Shown here piece by piece: positions 10,131 to 20,864 of a DNA stretch of 64,000 bases (the stretch's first letter is position 1; every line of letters begins with the position of its first letter). Below the pieces are notes generated by a model. It did not search any database. It had not been told where the DNA came from and worked only from the letters and a program-made list of their open reading frames with translations. The stretch is from positions 124,001-188,000 of the forward strand of contig JAKOGH010000042.1 in NCBI GenBank assembly GCA_024811115.1, read 5' to 3'. The position numbers and the translations under genes were made by a program. Source of the stretch: Terana coerulea. Its lineage: Eukaryota; Basidiomycota; Agaricomycetes; Polyporales; Phanerochaetaceae.

Positions 10131-11495
10131 TTACTCAACCTTCCAGTCCTTCGTTAGCGGATCGTCATCGCCGCTGACGAGGAGCTCGACGGCCCAGAGG
10201 ACCAACGTAAAAAGACATTCATCCATCTCCACCAGACTTGTGCGGGATGATCCACTACTACAGACGAGGTCAGGGGCAGTGCGAGTAGGTAAGAATGCAA
10301 TTGCACATACGGAGTAGGTTTGAATAAACCATCACAAAAATGGATTGTCGGTATGTCAGGAGCAAATAGGTCAGCTTTGAGGTCTGCAAATTGCACTGAG
10401 TGATTTGGCGAACTCTGCAGCAAATGTAACGTACCGGCCGTCCCTCCCAGACAGAATCTGCATTGGGTTCGTCATCCCATGCGTCCGCGCCAATAGTAGG
10501 AAGAATTCGTGATGCGAAGTGAAGGACTATGAGACGGTATAACAGAGCTACAAGGACCGGTTTGGGAAGAGTGACCATGATAAAATACGCCAGGGTTTGC
10601 AACTGCGGCGGGATGTTCGGGAACAGCGGTGCACTAGATGTTTTCAACGTAGATGAGGAGGGAAAAATATGAAGTACGGGACAATCGCTTACTATGCCGC
10701 GACAGGATTCCATGATGACGTCTGGTCGAAACCGCATAACCAGACATTATACGCCAGGACTAGTGCCAATCCAGAGGACTCGATGATATTCGTTCGCCTC
10801 ATTGCGAAGCCGATGAAAGTGAGGAAAATGAAGGCGGTGATGGCAACGCCAAGTAAGGTAGACGACAACGGAGAGGCTGCCGCAGACGGGTAGGACTACG
10901 TAGACAATAAGCGTCAGTCGAAATATTGGTACATACATAGCTGGCACGCACCACTACAATCCACCATGCGGAGGTGACATATGCAGCCGCTGCTGCTATG
11001 AGCATGCCAAATTGGTATCTTTCGCCCTCATCTACTAGGTCCTTCCCCAACTGCCCGAGCTTCTGTACGACGAGCAAACTTGACATGCCTTCCATCACAA
11101 TGAATCCCGGGCTTGACCACCGGAGAACCCATCCCCACCATGTTGTGGCAGTTAGAAACCATGGATGGACCTTTGACGCGAAGGCATTGAAGCAGACGAG
11201 GAGGAGGAATGGGTGCACGGGCACTTGTAGGATGGAGAGCGCAGATGAGCCCCAGAGCAGTGTTAAGGTGCCGTGAATAAGGGAGTGGATGAAGAGCAGT
11301 AGGGACTCCAGGAGGAAAGCGTCGGGCGATAGTGTCGAGAGTGTAAGAGGGAGATAGGTGAGAATTTGTGTCCCAGTCGAAAGCCTGAGTGAGGAACAGA
11401 GTACTGCTTCTTCAGTTCTTGCCACAGATTTTACAAGGACATGACGCTCACCTCGCTGCACTTGACAGTGCTCGCCAAAAGAGCTTGTGAGCCAT
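10131..11495 (-). CDS. ICE2: ICE2 family ER membrane protein
   Basis: A multi-pass endoplasmic reticulum membrane protein. Yeast Ice2 acts in cortical ER inheritance and in coordinating lipid droplets with ER membrane synthesis. Exon 1 (MAHKLFWRALSSAAR) splices to LSTGTQILTYLPLTLSTLSP. Family blocks follow: LQVPVHPFLLLVCFNAFA, VLRWSSPGFIVMEGMSSLL, YVTSAWWIVV, LLGVAITAFIFLTFIGFA, ASRILPTIGADAWDDE and VWWRWMNVF. About eight hydrophobic segments are visible. The last exon breaks frame at the A5 run at 10209-10213 (T5 in the gene). With one more base it ends TLVLWAVELLVSGDDDPLTK and stops at 10131. I infer a sequencing deletion there. Confidence 0.85.
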
Positions 11496-11794
11496 GACAG
11501 AACCTCCGACCCGGCTCGTCTACGAACCGCGAAGGTGCAGAGGAGACTGCAGCTACAAGTACAACAACGCTCGCTCGTGTGCCAACATCTTGGCATGGAC
11601 TTCACCTGGACCCAGGGCGCCTCCGCGCCTCATTATCCACTCTCAATTGGTTGGTCCTGCTCGCTCGTCAAGGCATGCAAATAATACATCATCCAAGGCA
11701 GCGTAACAGTACTTTACAACAGGTATTAAAGTGTACACCAAGAGTGATACAGTACATAGCAAACAAAATGCAGACATAGATTCGACATTACAGC

Positions 11795-13297
11795 TTACAT
11801 AGCAAGTACAGGATGACCGGTGCCATGAAGCTCAAATGTTGAAGGAGCTTCGCTTCGTGGGGTGAGCAGACCCTTTCCGGCTGCGAAGTCTGTACCCCGA
11901 CTTCGGGCAGCGGGATCGGATGGCGTGACATAATACTTGTCTACGATAGGTATCTGCAGGAGATTCATCTTGGGGGTTATGACAACCATATGGTTGGTCC
12001 TAATTTCCATCCAATCCGCTTTCTCGAATGTTAGCGGTTCGCTCGCAATCTACAATAGGGCTTCGTAAGGTGGACGCATTGTCTGCAGGTGTATAAGGAC
12101 GAACCATGATAATGTTCTCCCGCTTGTCCAGCTTTGACATCTTGTAATGACCGCCATCCGAGTATTCACTGAATGTTGTGCCTGAGGAGAACCACTGCAA
12201 CCTTGTCAGCATTGTGCAGTTATGATCGCTGATAAACGTACCAAGGAAGCGGCTTCATCATGCCTCGAGGAAATGTATCTCGTAGCGATTACGGTTTCTC
12301 CATCCGTGACACAGAAATTCATGAGACTTGGCTAGAAAAGAATCAGGCCGTGAAACGAACTCAGTACTGGACTTATCCTCACCTCGGTAATGCCAGCCTC
12401 TTCTGTCATCTGGTTGATTGCAGCTATTGTTTCAAGCATGGCTTTCTGCAGCACTGCTGGTGTATAGGAATTCGCATGCGCTTCCGGGAGCTGAAGCATG
12501 GTTCATGAACTTACCCGTGTTGTCTGCATCAATGTAGGCGTACCTTCGACAGGAAAAGTGCGAACGACCACTGGGAGTCTGTATACGAGGTAAGTCTGAA
12601 TACGAGTCTGAAGGGTGTAAGTGTTGACACCTGTATTTCCGTTCACGCTGTCGAAGATGTCATCGGGTAGGAATGACAGTAGTTTCCGCTTGATCTTAGA
12701 GAACTCGGAGATTCCCCCGTTATGCATAAACTGTGCACAGGTGACTATGAGATTACGGGGTGCAGACAGACATAACGAATACGTACCATGAATTTTCCAA
12801 ATTGGAATGGATGGCAGTTGTCTAGTGACAATGTGCCTGCCGTAGTGGCTCGAACATGACCGCTACAGATGATGTCACTGGCTGTTTTTGCACTGTACTG
12901 GTGAAGGACACGCACAACACCAGAGGTGACTTAATCTTCTCGGCCAGACGGGTAAGATTGGCGTTGTTCCAAGCCTAGAGACAATGTCAAGAGGGTGATC
13001 TCCATTGCGGTCATGCCACGCACTGGAGTTACGGATGTAAATATACACGGCTGGCTGCCGAGCTCTTCATCGTAGGTGCAGTCGTACCAGCCTAACGAGC
13101 AATCGTTTCATGCACTGACCAGACAAACACACTAAACACTGCTCACCAACACCAAACCCGTCGCCGTTAATGGGTCTCCTATGATCCAATCGCAGTCTGG
13201 AGTCGAAAGCTTGGTTGATGATGGAATGGCAGGGTCGCGTGAGCAGGTGCGAAAGTTGAACGGGCGCAGTGCCCTTGTAGATCACGAAGCGGCACAT
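11795..13297 (-). CDS. DUG3: DUG3-like class II glutamine amidotransferase
   Basis: A Dug3-type amidotransferase of the Dug2-Dug3 complex, which degrades glutathione in the cytosol. The protein starts MCRFVIYKGTAPVQLSHLL, so Cys2 becomes the N-terminal nucleophile after Met removal. This fixes the start at 13297 although an upstream Met is open. Next come FDSRLRLDHRRPINGDGFGVG, ITS/VTPAWNN-type and SPLVFGHVRATTAGTLSLDN blocks, then FGKFMFMHNGGISEFSKIKR. The C-terminal part has FSSGTTFSEYSDGGHYKMSK and ends HGTGHPVLAM. Eight or so short introns. It precedes ICE2 on the same strand with 299 bases between them. Confidence 0.9.
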
Positions 13298-13642
13298 CAG
13301 TCGAGAGCTGGGAACAGGGTCACACTCCAAGTTGGTGGGGAGTAAGGTGAGGTATGCGAGGGTCCACGGGAACGGTGGTGGTGTTTAAAAGAGACGGAGA
13401 TCGCTGGCAACATCATGCACGCTGGCATACTCTGAGGCAAATTGGTCGACACTTTGCGCGAGCCGCGAGTCACCTCCACGTAATGACCCGGCGTCTAAAG
13501 CATACAGTAACACGATGACGGCAGCTGGGATTGGCCAATTGGTATGGTACAATAACACCTGCTCTGTCTAACCGGTCGAGAGCTCCTACACGTCCTTCCT
13601 TTAGTATACAAATGTCCCTTCCTTTCACTTCTTCAACTTCAT
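13298..13642. other. Intergenic DUG3 promoter / PCM1 3' region
   Basis: 345 bases without a gene. It holds the promoter of DUG3 and the terminator region of the phosphoacetylglucosamine mutase gene, both read from the minus strand. I see no repeat or other structure in it. Confidence 0.4.
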
Positions 13643-15565
13643 TCACGGCAAGAACTCAGCAGGCCGGGTTGCAGGGTCGCCTCCGGTCTCGTCGTAGACA
13701 AGTCCTGCCACACGGAACGCAAGTTCTACCAATCAGATCAAATCAGTTTCAAGTACCATGGATTGTAAGCAATGTGAAACATACCATCTGCTTGGGCCTT
13801 GACCCTAGCCTCCGCATATACCCGCACCACGTCTTCTGTTCCACTCGGCCGGACGAAAGACCGTCCAGCCTCGTACTTCCGCACCAGCTCGTCTAAACGT
13901 GCCTGAAGACCAGGTGGACTGACAAGACGCCGCTCAGCATCTTCTGTTTTGAATATGTTCCTGTCCGCTACCACAACCTTCACAAGACGGTTGGGGAGAT
14001 CGACGTAAAGCGAATCCCACTCGATCCCGGTATATGACCTGTGTGCAAGGACAACCTCTACCAAGAGCATGTCGGACAAGGCATCGCCCACGGTCTGGTT
14101 AATCACCTGGGTGAGGTTGATCAGGTGGTTGAGGGCAGTAGACTGCGCTGGCGTGCTCGGCTGATGCTCGGCGAGCTTGTTCTGCGTTTCTGGGGAGAAC
14201 AAGACAGTGCCGTGGCCGTTGGCTTCGAAATACACACCGACGTCGTAATGCTCTGCAGCATGATGAAGATGTTTCACACCTGTGGGCACGCATTTGACTG
14301 GGAGGCGCTGTAATGGAGTTAGCCACGTTGCTTGACCAGTTCAAGCAAGCAGGCAGTATTACCTCGGATAGGTACTTCGTCGAACCACCGTTCGCATACG
14401 CTGTTTGAACTATGCCAACCCGAACAGACTCCTCCAAGCCAGCCATCTTGACAAGGTCAACGATGAAAGCCGCCACTAAAGCAGCGATCTTGTCACCATC
14501 CAGCATGCGGAATTGGCCTCGGTCGTCCAAGTAGTAGTACATTAGACGGTCGGCATCGCCGTCAAGGCTGCAGGCGCGCTGGCCGGGCTTCAAGTGAGAA
14601 GCAAGCGAAGGAGGGAGCTTCTGTTGCGTTTTGACGAAGTCTGCACCGCAATCATGGTTGAGAGCTCCTTCCGTGGTGATGTCCGTATTATGCAGTATGA
14701 GAGGCAAGGAGTTTCCGAGATACTTCGCAAGAGTAACAGCAGCCTCAGCTCCGACGCCATTAGCGCAGTCAATGACCAGAGGGGGAGAGGGCGGTTTCCC
14801 TGCCTGTATGTAGTTGAGGACAGCACTTCTTCGAGTCGGGATTGATTCCACTTACAATAAGTTTCTTGAATGCAGAGCTAAGCTTCTCCATGTAGCCCTC
14901 TAGCGAGTCCTCGCCATAGGCATCCTTAGTACCTTTGGTGTTGATTGACCTAACCAGATAGTGAAGGACGGGCGTCGTAGTGACTCCACCATCCCGCGCT
15001 TCGACGTCGAGTGCCTTGAAACCATCTTCGAGCGAGGCCACCAGGGCAAGCCCAGAAGGACGGGTATCTCTGGCATATACAACGCGCGCTGGCTTGGACA
15101 GGTCAATCTTGAGTGTCTTCACGAGGGTTTCCAGAGCCTCGATCAGCGAGTCTGTGTCGCGCGCGTTGGCCAGGAGAGTGGCATGGGCTTCCCAAGAAGC
15201 TTCTAGCATCTCGCCGCGAGGATCAACCAGTTTCACTCCGTTGTCCTGAAGGTACGTTTAGTAGTGCAAGCTGTGCACATAATCGAGATATACGCACGGG
15301 CTCCGGGTTGTGCGAAGCCGTCACCATTACACCAATGGTGCGCCCGTCAAGTCTCTTGCTACGTAGCGCTGCCAGTAAACCGACGCGAAACATGACGGAC
15401 TCTAGGTTGACACCTCTGCGAGCAAGCGTGAGCTGTGTTTACTGCAACCAAAGGTATCTCATACAGAGTCCTGAATCCCGCTGTGCCATATTGGAAGTGA
15501 AGATGGCTAGGTTTGGGGTGACGATCCGCGAGTGTTCGGATGGTGTCGACCGGGAGATCCGACAT
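13643..15565 (-). CDS. PCM1: Phosphoacetylglucosamine mutase (AGM1/PCM1)
   Basis: Interconverts GlcNAc-6-phosphate and GlcNAc-1-phosphate on the route to UDP-GlcNAc, the precursor of chitin and glycans. It starts MSDLPVDTIRTLADRHPKP and has FQYGTAGFRT. The active-site serine lies in VTASHNPEP, the metal-binding loop is CSLDGDADRLMYYY, the sugar-binding loop is YFEANGHGTVLFS, and the phosphate-binding loop is SFVRPSGTEDVVRVYAEA. All four catalytic loops are intact. A last small exon ends PATRPAEFLP. The GTAAGT intron near 14860 and the others splice in frame. Confidence 0.93.
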
Positions 15566-15842
15566 TGTCAAAGAGTGCTGATAGTAATGCCCAACGATAT
15601 AATGTTGAAATAGAGGTAAGAGTCAAGCTATGTCGCAATATTCAGTTCAGAGGAAGTCACAAGGCACTGGCAAAACAAGGATAAGTAAGTAGCCTGGTAG
15701 GCGTTTACTTCGATCAAGAGCGCGTCGATGCTATGATAGGCGCTTGACTACCGTCATGGCCACACACAGCCGCCGACAGCTGCATATTGACTTCCATCCT
15801 GCCGAATTGTCGCCTGCAACTCACGAAATATAATCTACGACC

Positions 15843-16869
15843 ATGCCCTCCAAGTCGCCCGCACAGACATTGCTAGAGAAGGCCGACAAGAAGGCCAATT
15901 CCTCCACTGGATGGTTCTCATCGTCGTCGTCAAAGTTCGAGGAGGCTGGCGACCTCTACCAGCAGGCCGCGAACGCATTCAAGATTGAGAAGCTCTTCAG
16001 AGAGGCAGGAGATGCTCACGCGAGGGAGGCAGAGTGCAGAGAGAAGTGCTCAGAGTCCAACGAGGCCGCTCAGGCCTGGTGGAATGCTGCCAAGGCTTAC
16101 AAGCGCGGACACCCGGACTGTGCGTTGACTCCTAACATGCTGTTCTTACCTTTCACCGACACTTGTCCATAGTGGCAATCCAGGCTTTGTCGCAAACTAT
16201 CACGCACTTGACCAAGGGTGGTCGGTTCCGGCAAGCAGCCGATCGCGAGAAGGAGATTGGACAGATCTACCTGCAGGAGCTGAATGACCTCAACAAGGCC
16301 TGTGAAAGCTACGAGAGGGCGGGCGAGTGGTACTCGCAGGAAGATGCACAAGCGTATGAGGTATTCGTCAAGGTGTGCATATAACTGCTGACAACTGCGA
16401 TTAGAACCGCGAACGCATGTTACAAGGATGCTGCGGACCTCCACGCAGACTTGGAGCAATACCCGCAAGCTATCGCTCGGTATGAGCAGGTAGCGGACGC
16501 TTCGCTGTCGTCTGCTTTGACGAAGTATAGTGTCAAAGAGTACTGGCTGCGGTCATGCCTCTGTGCTTTGGCTATGGGAGTGAGTGCGGCCTTGCTTAGC
16601 TCACAGGTTCTTCAGAGCTCATCATCTCGCAGGATCCTGTCACCGCAAAGCGCAACGTCACCAAGTACTCTTCACTTGACACTACATTCTCATCGACGCG
16701 GGAAGCCAAGTTCATCAACATTCTCGTAGACGCTGTGGAAGCCGGCGACCAGGAGACGTTTACGGCGGCAGTGTATGAATTCGATCAAGTCATGAAGCTG
16801 GACAACTGGAAGACGAATATACTACTCAAGATTAAGAAGACCCTCCACGACGAAGTTACCATCCTATAG
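15843..16869 (+). CDS. SEC17: Alpha-SNAP (Sec17)
   Basis: Adaptor that recruits the NSF/Sec18 ATPase to SNARE complexes for disassembly after membrane fusion. It is helical and TPR-like throughout: LLEKADKKANSSTGWFSS, FEEAGDLYQQAANAFK, AKAYKRGHPDCAIQALSQ, GRFRQAADREKEIGQIYLQE and DLEQYPQAIARYEQVAD. After the last intron it reads DPVTAKRNVTKYSSLDTTF, and the end KLDNWKTNILLKIKKTLHD carries the conserved C-terminal region that stimulates Sec18. The length is normal for the family. The gap of about 280 bases back to PCM1 makes this a divergent pair. Confidence 0.94.
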
Positions 16870-17119
16870 ATATTTCGTTCCGCTGTAACCATACATGCTA
16901 CCTCGTACCTTATGTATTTTTCGCCTCGTCATTACTGCAATATTGCACAGGATTTTTGCTTCATTTTTGAACCTGGATCTCCATCGGTTCTGGACGTCGT
17001 CCTGTGCGGTCTAGCGCCTCATCTCCACGTATATACGCGTCGAGACGCCCGAATATGAGGTTTACTTTATACTCTGTCTATCCCCCTACATATCCTCTTG
17101 TCGTGTCCCCGCACCAACG

Positions 17120-18293
17120 ATGTCCTGGCTGGCATCGTTAATACTCTACATATTTCATGCTGTGTACCACATAATTAACCTGGTGACCTCGCTCCGCCAG
17201 AGCTATGCTCAGCCACCCAACCCTCTGGCACACCCACGGAAGAAAGTGCCCGAGCATCTCGCATTGCTCTTCGCGACAGACCAGGACACTATTGCCGACG
17301 AGTCGGAGCAGGAATTACTGGACAATATTGAACGCGCTGTGTCGTGGTGTCGGGCCGCGGGCATACAGCGCTTGACTGTGTACGACCGCGACGGTGAGTT
17401 ATAGCTGCGTCCAAGGTCTGACACGTCTTATATTCAATTGTGTAGGATTGGTATACAGGTCGTCGTTTGACCTCAAAGGCCGTATTCAGGGAGAACCAGA
17501 AGACACCTCTTCCTGCGAAGGCGAAGGCGAAGGCGAACTTGCATATCCCTTGACACCGCCTCCTTCTGACGATGCAAGCTCGCGTTCATTGTCACCTGAC
17601 AACTTGGTGCAGCCTAAATTGCATGCAGTCACCATTCCCAGTCCTGCTCCACAGAAGAAACGGAGAAACAGTGGAAGGAATAGCTTGAGACGTCGACCAA
17701 ACCGTGAGTATTGTATGATGTCCTTGGGCTCGCCGGTCTGATTGCGAGGATTCCAGAGGCGGAAAGTAATGTGAAGGCAGAATCTCCGTTGTCGCTTCAC
17801 ATCATTTCGCGAAAATCTGGCAAGCAAGCAGTTGCAGAGCTTGCGACCGCAATTCTTGGTAGTCATCGCGATGTTGCAAGCTTGGATAGTTCGAACTTCT
17901 CTATAAAGCAGATCGGCACCGTGTTGGAAGGTAGTAATTCCATACTTGCTCATGTTCAACTGCGTGCTCACACATCGGAATGTTCAGGGGAGCGTGGATT
18001 CCCTGCTCCGGACCTCATGATTATTCATCATGTCACTCCGCACCGGCATCCAAAACACACTCTGGAACTGCATGGTTTCCCGCCATGGCAGGTCAGCCTC
18101 ACGGAGTTCTAGTGCGTACACAGGCTTAATTAGTGATCTATGGGCTGACGGGCTGAGTAGCTACTGCTCATACCCGACGACTTGGTTGGAACGTTGGAGG
18201 CGGTCGTGTCCAGCTTACGTGTCCCTCACAGCAGCCGATCTCTGTCGCGCTCTAGACCAATTTGCCGGTGCAGAAATGCGACTTGGTAGATGA
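17120..18293 (+). CDS. NUS1: NUS1/NgBR subunit of dehydrodolichyl diphosphate synthase
   Basis: Non-catalytic partner of the cis-prenyltransferase that makes dolichol in the ER. The N-terminus is a membrane anchor (MSWLASLILYIFHAVYHIIN), followed by VPEHLALLFATDQD and a region like cis-prenyltransferases (ERAVSWCRAAGIQRLTVYDR). The C-terminus ends FAGAEMRLGR and has the RxG motif that NgBR proteins contribute to the active site. The middle exons (GLVYRSSFDLKGRIQ, DLMIIHHVTPHRHPKHTLE) are less conserved and splicing there is tentative. The last two introns near 18112-18175 could be placed slightly differently. Confidence 0.82.
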
Positions 18294-18600
18294 GCTGCTT
18301 GTATTCCTATATCGTAGTGCGAGCAATGTTTAGCTTGCGTCCTCTCGCTTGATAATTCTTCACGTTGAGAAAACCCATCATCATGGCCGCAACTTCCTAC
18401 AGTATCTCGAGAGGACGACATGCAAAGTGGACACAAGCTTGACTGTCATCCAGGTAGTTCAGCCGTTGCATTACACTTCAGAGTATAAGTCGTCAAAAAA
18501 TTGATCATAACGCACTCTGAAGCAGATATTATGGGGAGCCACAAATAGTAAAGTTAAAGTAGTAGTATACCATCTATGGTATAACGGAGTCATGGAAAGC
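18294..18600. other. Convergent intergenic region
   Basis: 307 bases between the 3' ends of NUS1 and the Rap1-like gene. It is AT-richer than its surroundings, as expected of two facing terminator regions. No other element is seen. Confidence 0.4.
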
Positions 18601-20614
18601 TCATTGAAGCTGTGCGCTGATTTCTTCGTAATGCTTTTGCCAGAATTCAATCCATGAAGTCTCCGTTTTGCATTGATGCTGTGTTGAATGCGAGTTGAGC
18701 GTACATAAGCTTGGAAATATAGAATTGCGCACCTTCTGTTCCAAATCATCCCATGCATCATCATCTGTCCCCTTCCACTCTCCATTATAGACCTGTTCGG
18801 CTCGGCTCGTAGCAATCCGCATGTCCTCTGCCAAAGCTTCTGCGTCGTTACGCAAACCTGCAGGCTCTGCATCCTCCTCAGTGGTCAACTTCCACGGCAG
18901 TTTTACGGCTTGGGTGAGTCGAGATTGTCCATTGTCACGAGCAGTCCGTCCTTTGCTGCTTGAACCGGCTTTCGGTGGGGCACCCTTCCGCTCCGCATTG
19001 ACCTCGTCACGTATCGTATTGATTTCGTCCACCTTTCGGGTCACTCTCGAGGACCATGAACTGGCACTGTGTTGCGGCATCTGTTGTGTGACAATAAGCT
19101 ACATGACAGCAGAAGACATTGCTGGGCTGACCTGCTCAGCAAGATGCGTCGCAATTTTGACCTGGGATATCTGTGGATCTCTTTTGATGAGCCATCGAAC
19201 ATAGTAATCGAAGTACTTCAGTTCCGCGTCTGTGAACCGATTCCTCCCAGCTGCCCATTGCTCTGCATCTTGCGGCGGCGGTAGCGACGGAGACCTGGAT
19301 GCCGACCCGTTGTTCTTGCTCTGAGGGATAGGCTGCAACTTAATTTCCTTGAGTAAGAAATCTTTAGCATCGACCATGGACCTCCGTTTGATACATTCGG
19401 GTACGAATCTCCTCTCAACAACGGTTTTCCTTGCCGCAGTAGCTCTGCGCAATTGCGCTGCTGAGGTGTTGGTATTTGTGACAAGTACGACATACGCGGC
19501 GTCATTCATGTCGGTGACAATCTTTCCGCCAAATTTCTAGTGGGAAACAGTCAACCTCATGCGTTTTTGGATAAATGAGCATGTCGCCTTACCTCAATAG
19601 CTGCGACCGTCCTATAGCGGTTCTTCATGTCAGGCTGAATATAAAAGGGTATGGGCTTCCCCCGATTGTCGACAAATATGGCCGTTGCAGCTTGCCCGGT
19701 CTCGCTAGAAGGCCGTGTGGTTGGAGATGCGGAACGTTGGTCATCTAACGGCTGTGGAGCAACAGGAAATGACGGGGTTACAGGAGTGAATGGCATTTGC
19801 GGCTGTGGTTGTATATATTGTTCCGAGAGTTGCAGCAGGAGAGCTCCTAGAGCATTTTGTGGCCCCAAAGTCCTCAATTGCAGGACACATGCCGCAAACA
19901 AAGTGTGTGGCACGGTCACTTGAGGGCCAGACAGCAAAAAGGCTTCCAACGCTGAGTCCAGTTGTGGCTGTTGGGTTTGCGTAAATAGGTTGAATAATGC
20001 GGCCACGTTGATCCCAGACGAGGGCCCTGGTAAGGGCTGCATTGGTAACGGCGCCGCTGGCGCTGTCTGGTTGCTGGATGTAGGGTTGGCTTGAGGAGTT
20101 CTACGGCGGACGTCCGGCGTTGGTGATCGTTTTGGCGTGGATGGAGGACTTCTTCACGTAACTCAGCTCCTCAGCCTTGAAAACGTAACGAACCCAAAGG
20201 CAGCGACACTTACTCTATCACAGGTTCAGATATGTCGAGTGGCTGCACTTGGTATCCACCCCAGTTTTCACGAGCACCAAGACACGTTTGTGTTTGAACA
20301 CACTCGTGAACCCAGGCTAGGTCCACAACGACCCGCGAGTGAAAATTGGCCGCCAGATGTTTGCCTCCCTCGCTGTCTTTGTCTACTACAATAACGTCGG
20401 CCAAGTTCGGGCGATACACAAGATTGGCTCCGGCTTTCTGTTTCAAATATTTCCGTCTGTCAGAGGTCGTGGCTCATCGACACGAGGGATAGGTCAAACG
20501 TACCAGCAGCCGGTTGCTCAACTGAGCTCGTGTGGTTCCGGTGAGGTAACTTGATTCGACGAAGACCCGTAAACTGCTATTGTCATCATTTAAGAAAATG
20601 CGGTTGCTTGACAT
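18601..20614 (-). CDS. RAP1: Rap1-like telomere protein with BRCT and Myb domains
   Basis: Probably a shelterin-type chromatin protein. The first exons (MSSNRIFLNDDNSSLRVFV, then VVVDLAWVHECVQTQTCLG) form a BRCT domain. A Pro/Gln-rich linker follows. A second BRCT-like block covers FYIQPDMKNRYRTVAAIE, KIVTDMNDAAYVVLVT and KTVVERRFVPECIKRR. A Rap1-type Myb domain is then clear: NRFTDAELKYFDYYVRWLIK, KIATHLAEQMPQHSASSWS, SRVTRKVDEINTIRDE. The C-terminal exon is acidic and ends FWQKHYEEISAQLQ. Identification as Rap1 rests on the MPQHSASSWSSR signature and the BRCT-Myb order. Divergent from TAF5 with 250 bases between start codons. Confidence 0.78.
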
Positions 20615-20864
20615 AGTGAATGGCTTGAGAGTTACCCAGCACCTCGACGCGACGGGAACACAAGTGAGTAGAATGACAGGGTAGAGGAAGGGACACAAAC
20701 AGAACGTTAATCCTGTGGAGTCGCACGCGCGGCAATGGGCCGGCGTTCATACTCATTGCCAAACGCGTTCTTGATCCCAACCGCGCAGGTCTATCCGGTG
20801 CACTGCTTTCTTTCCATGCACTGTCTCTGACTCGCACCAACAACCTCTTGTCGGCAGCCTGAAC

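Noticed and set aside
2861..11495. A RiPP gene cluster around the repeat precursor
   Set aside because: Neighbours are NudC, PsuG/PfkB, MoaE and ICE2, all housekeeping. No UstY (DUF3328) oxidase, tyrosinase, methyltransferase or P450 is present in the window.
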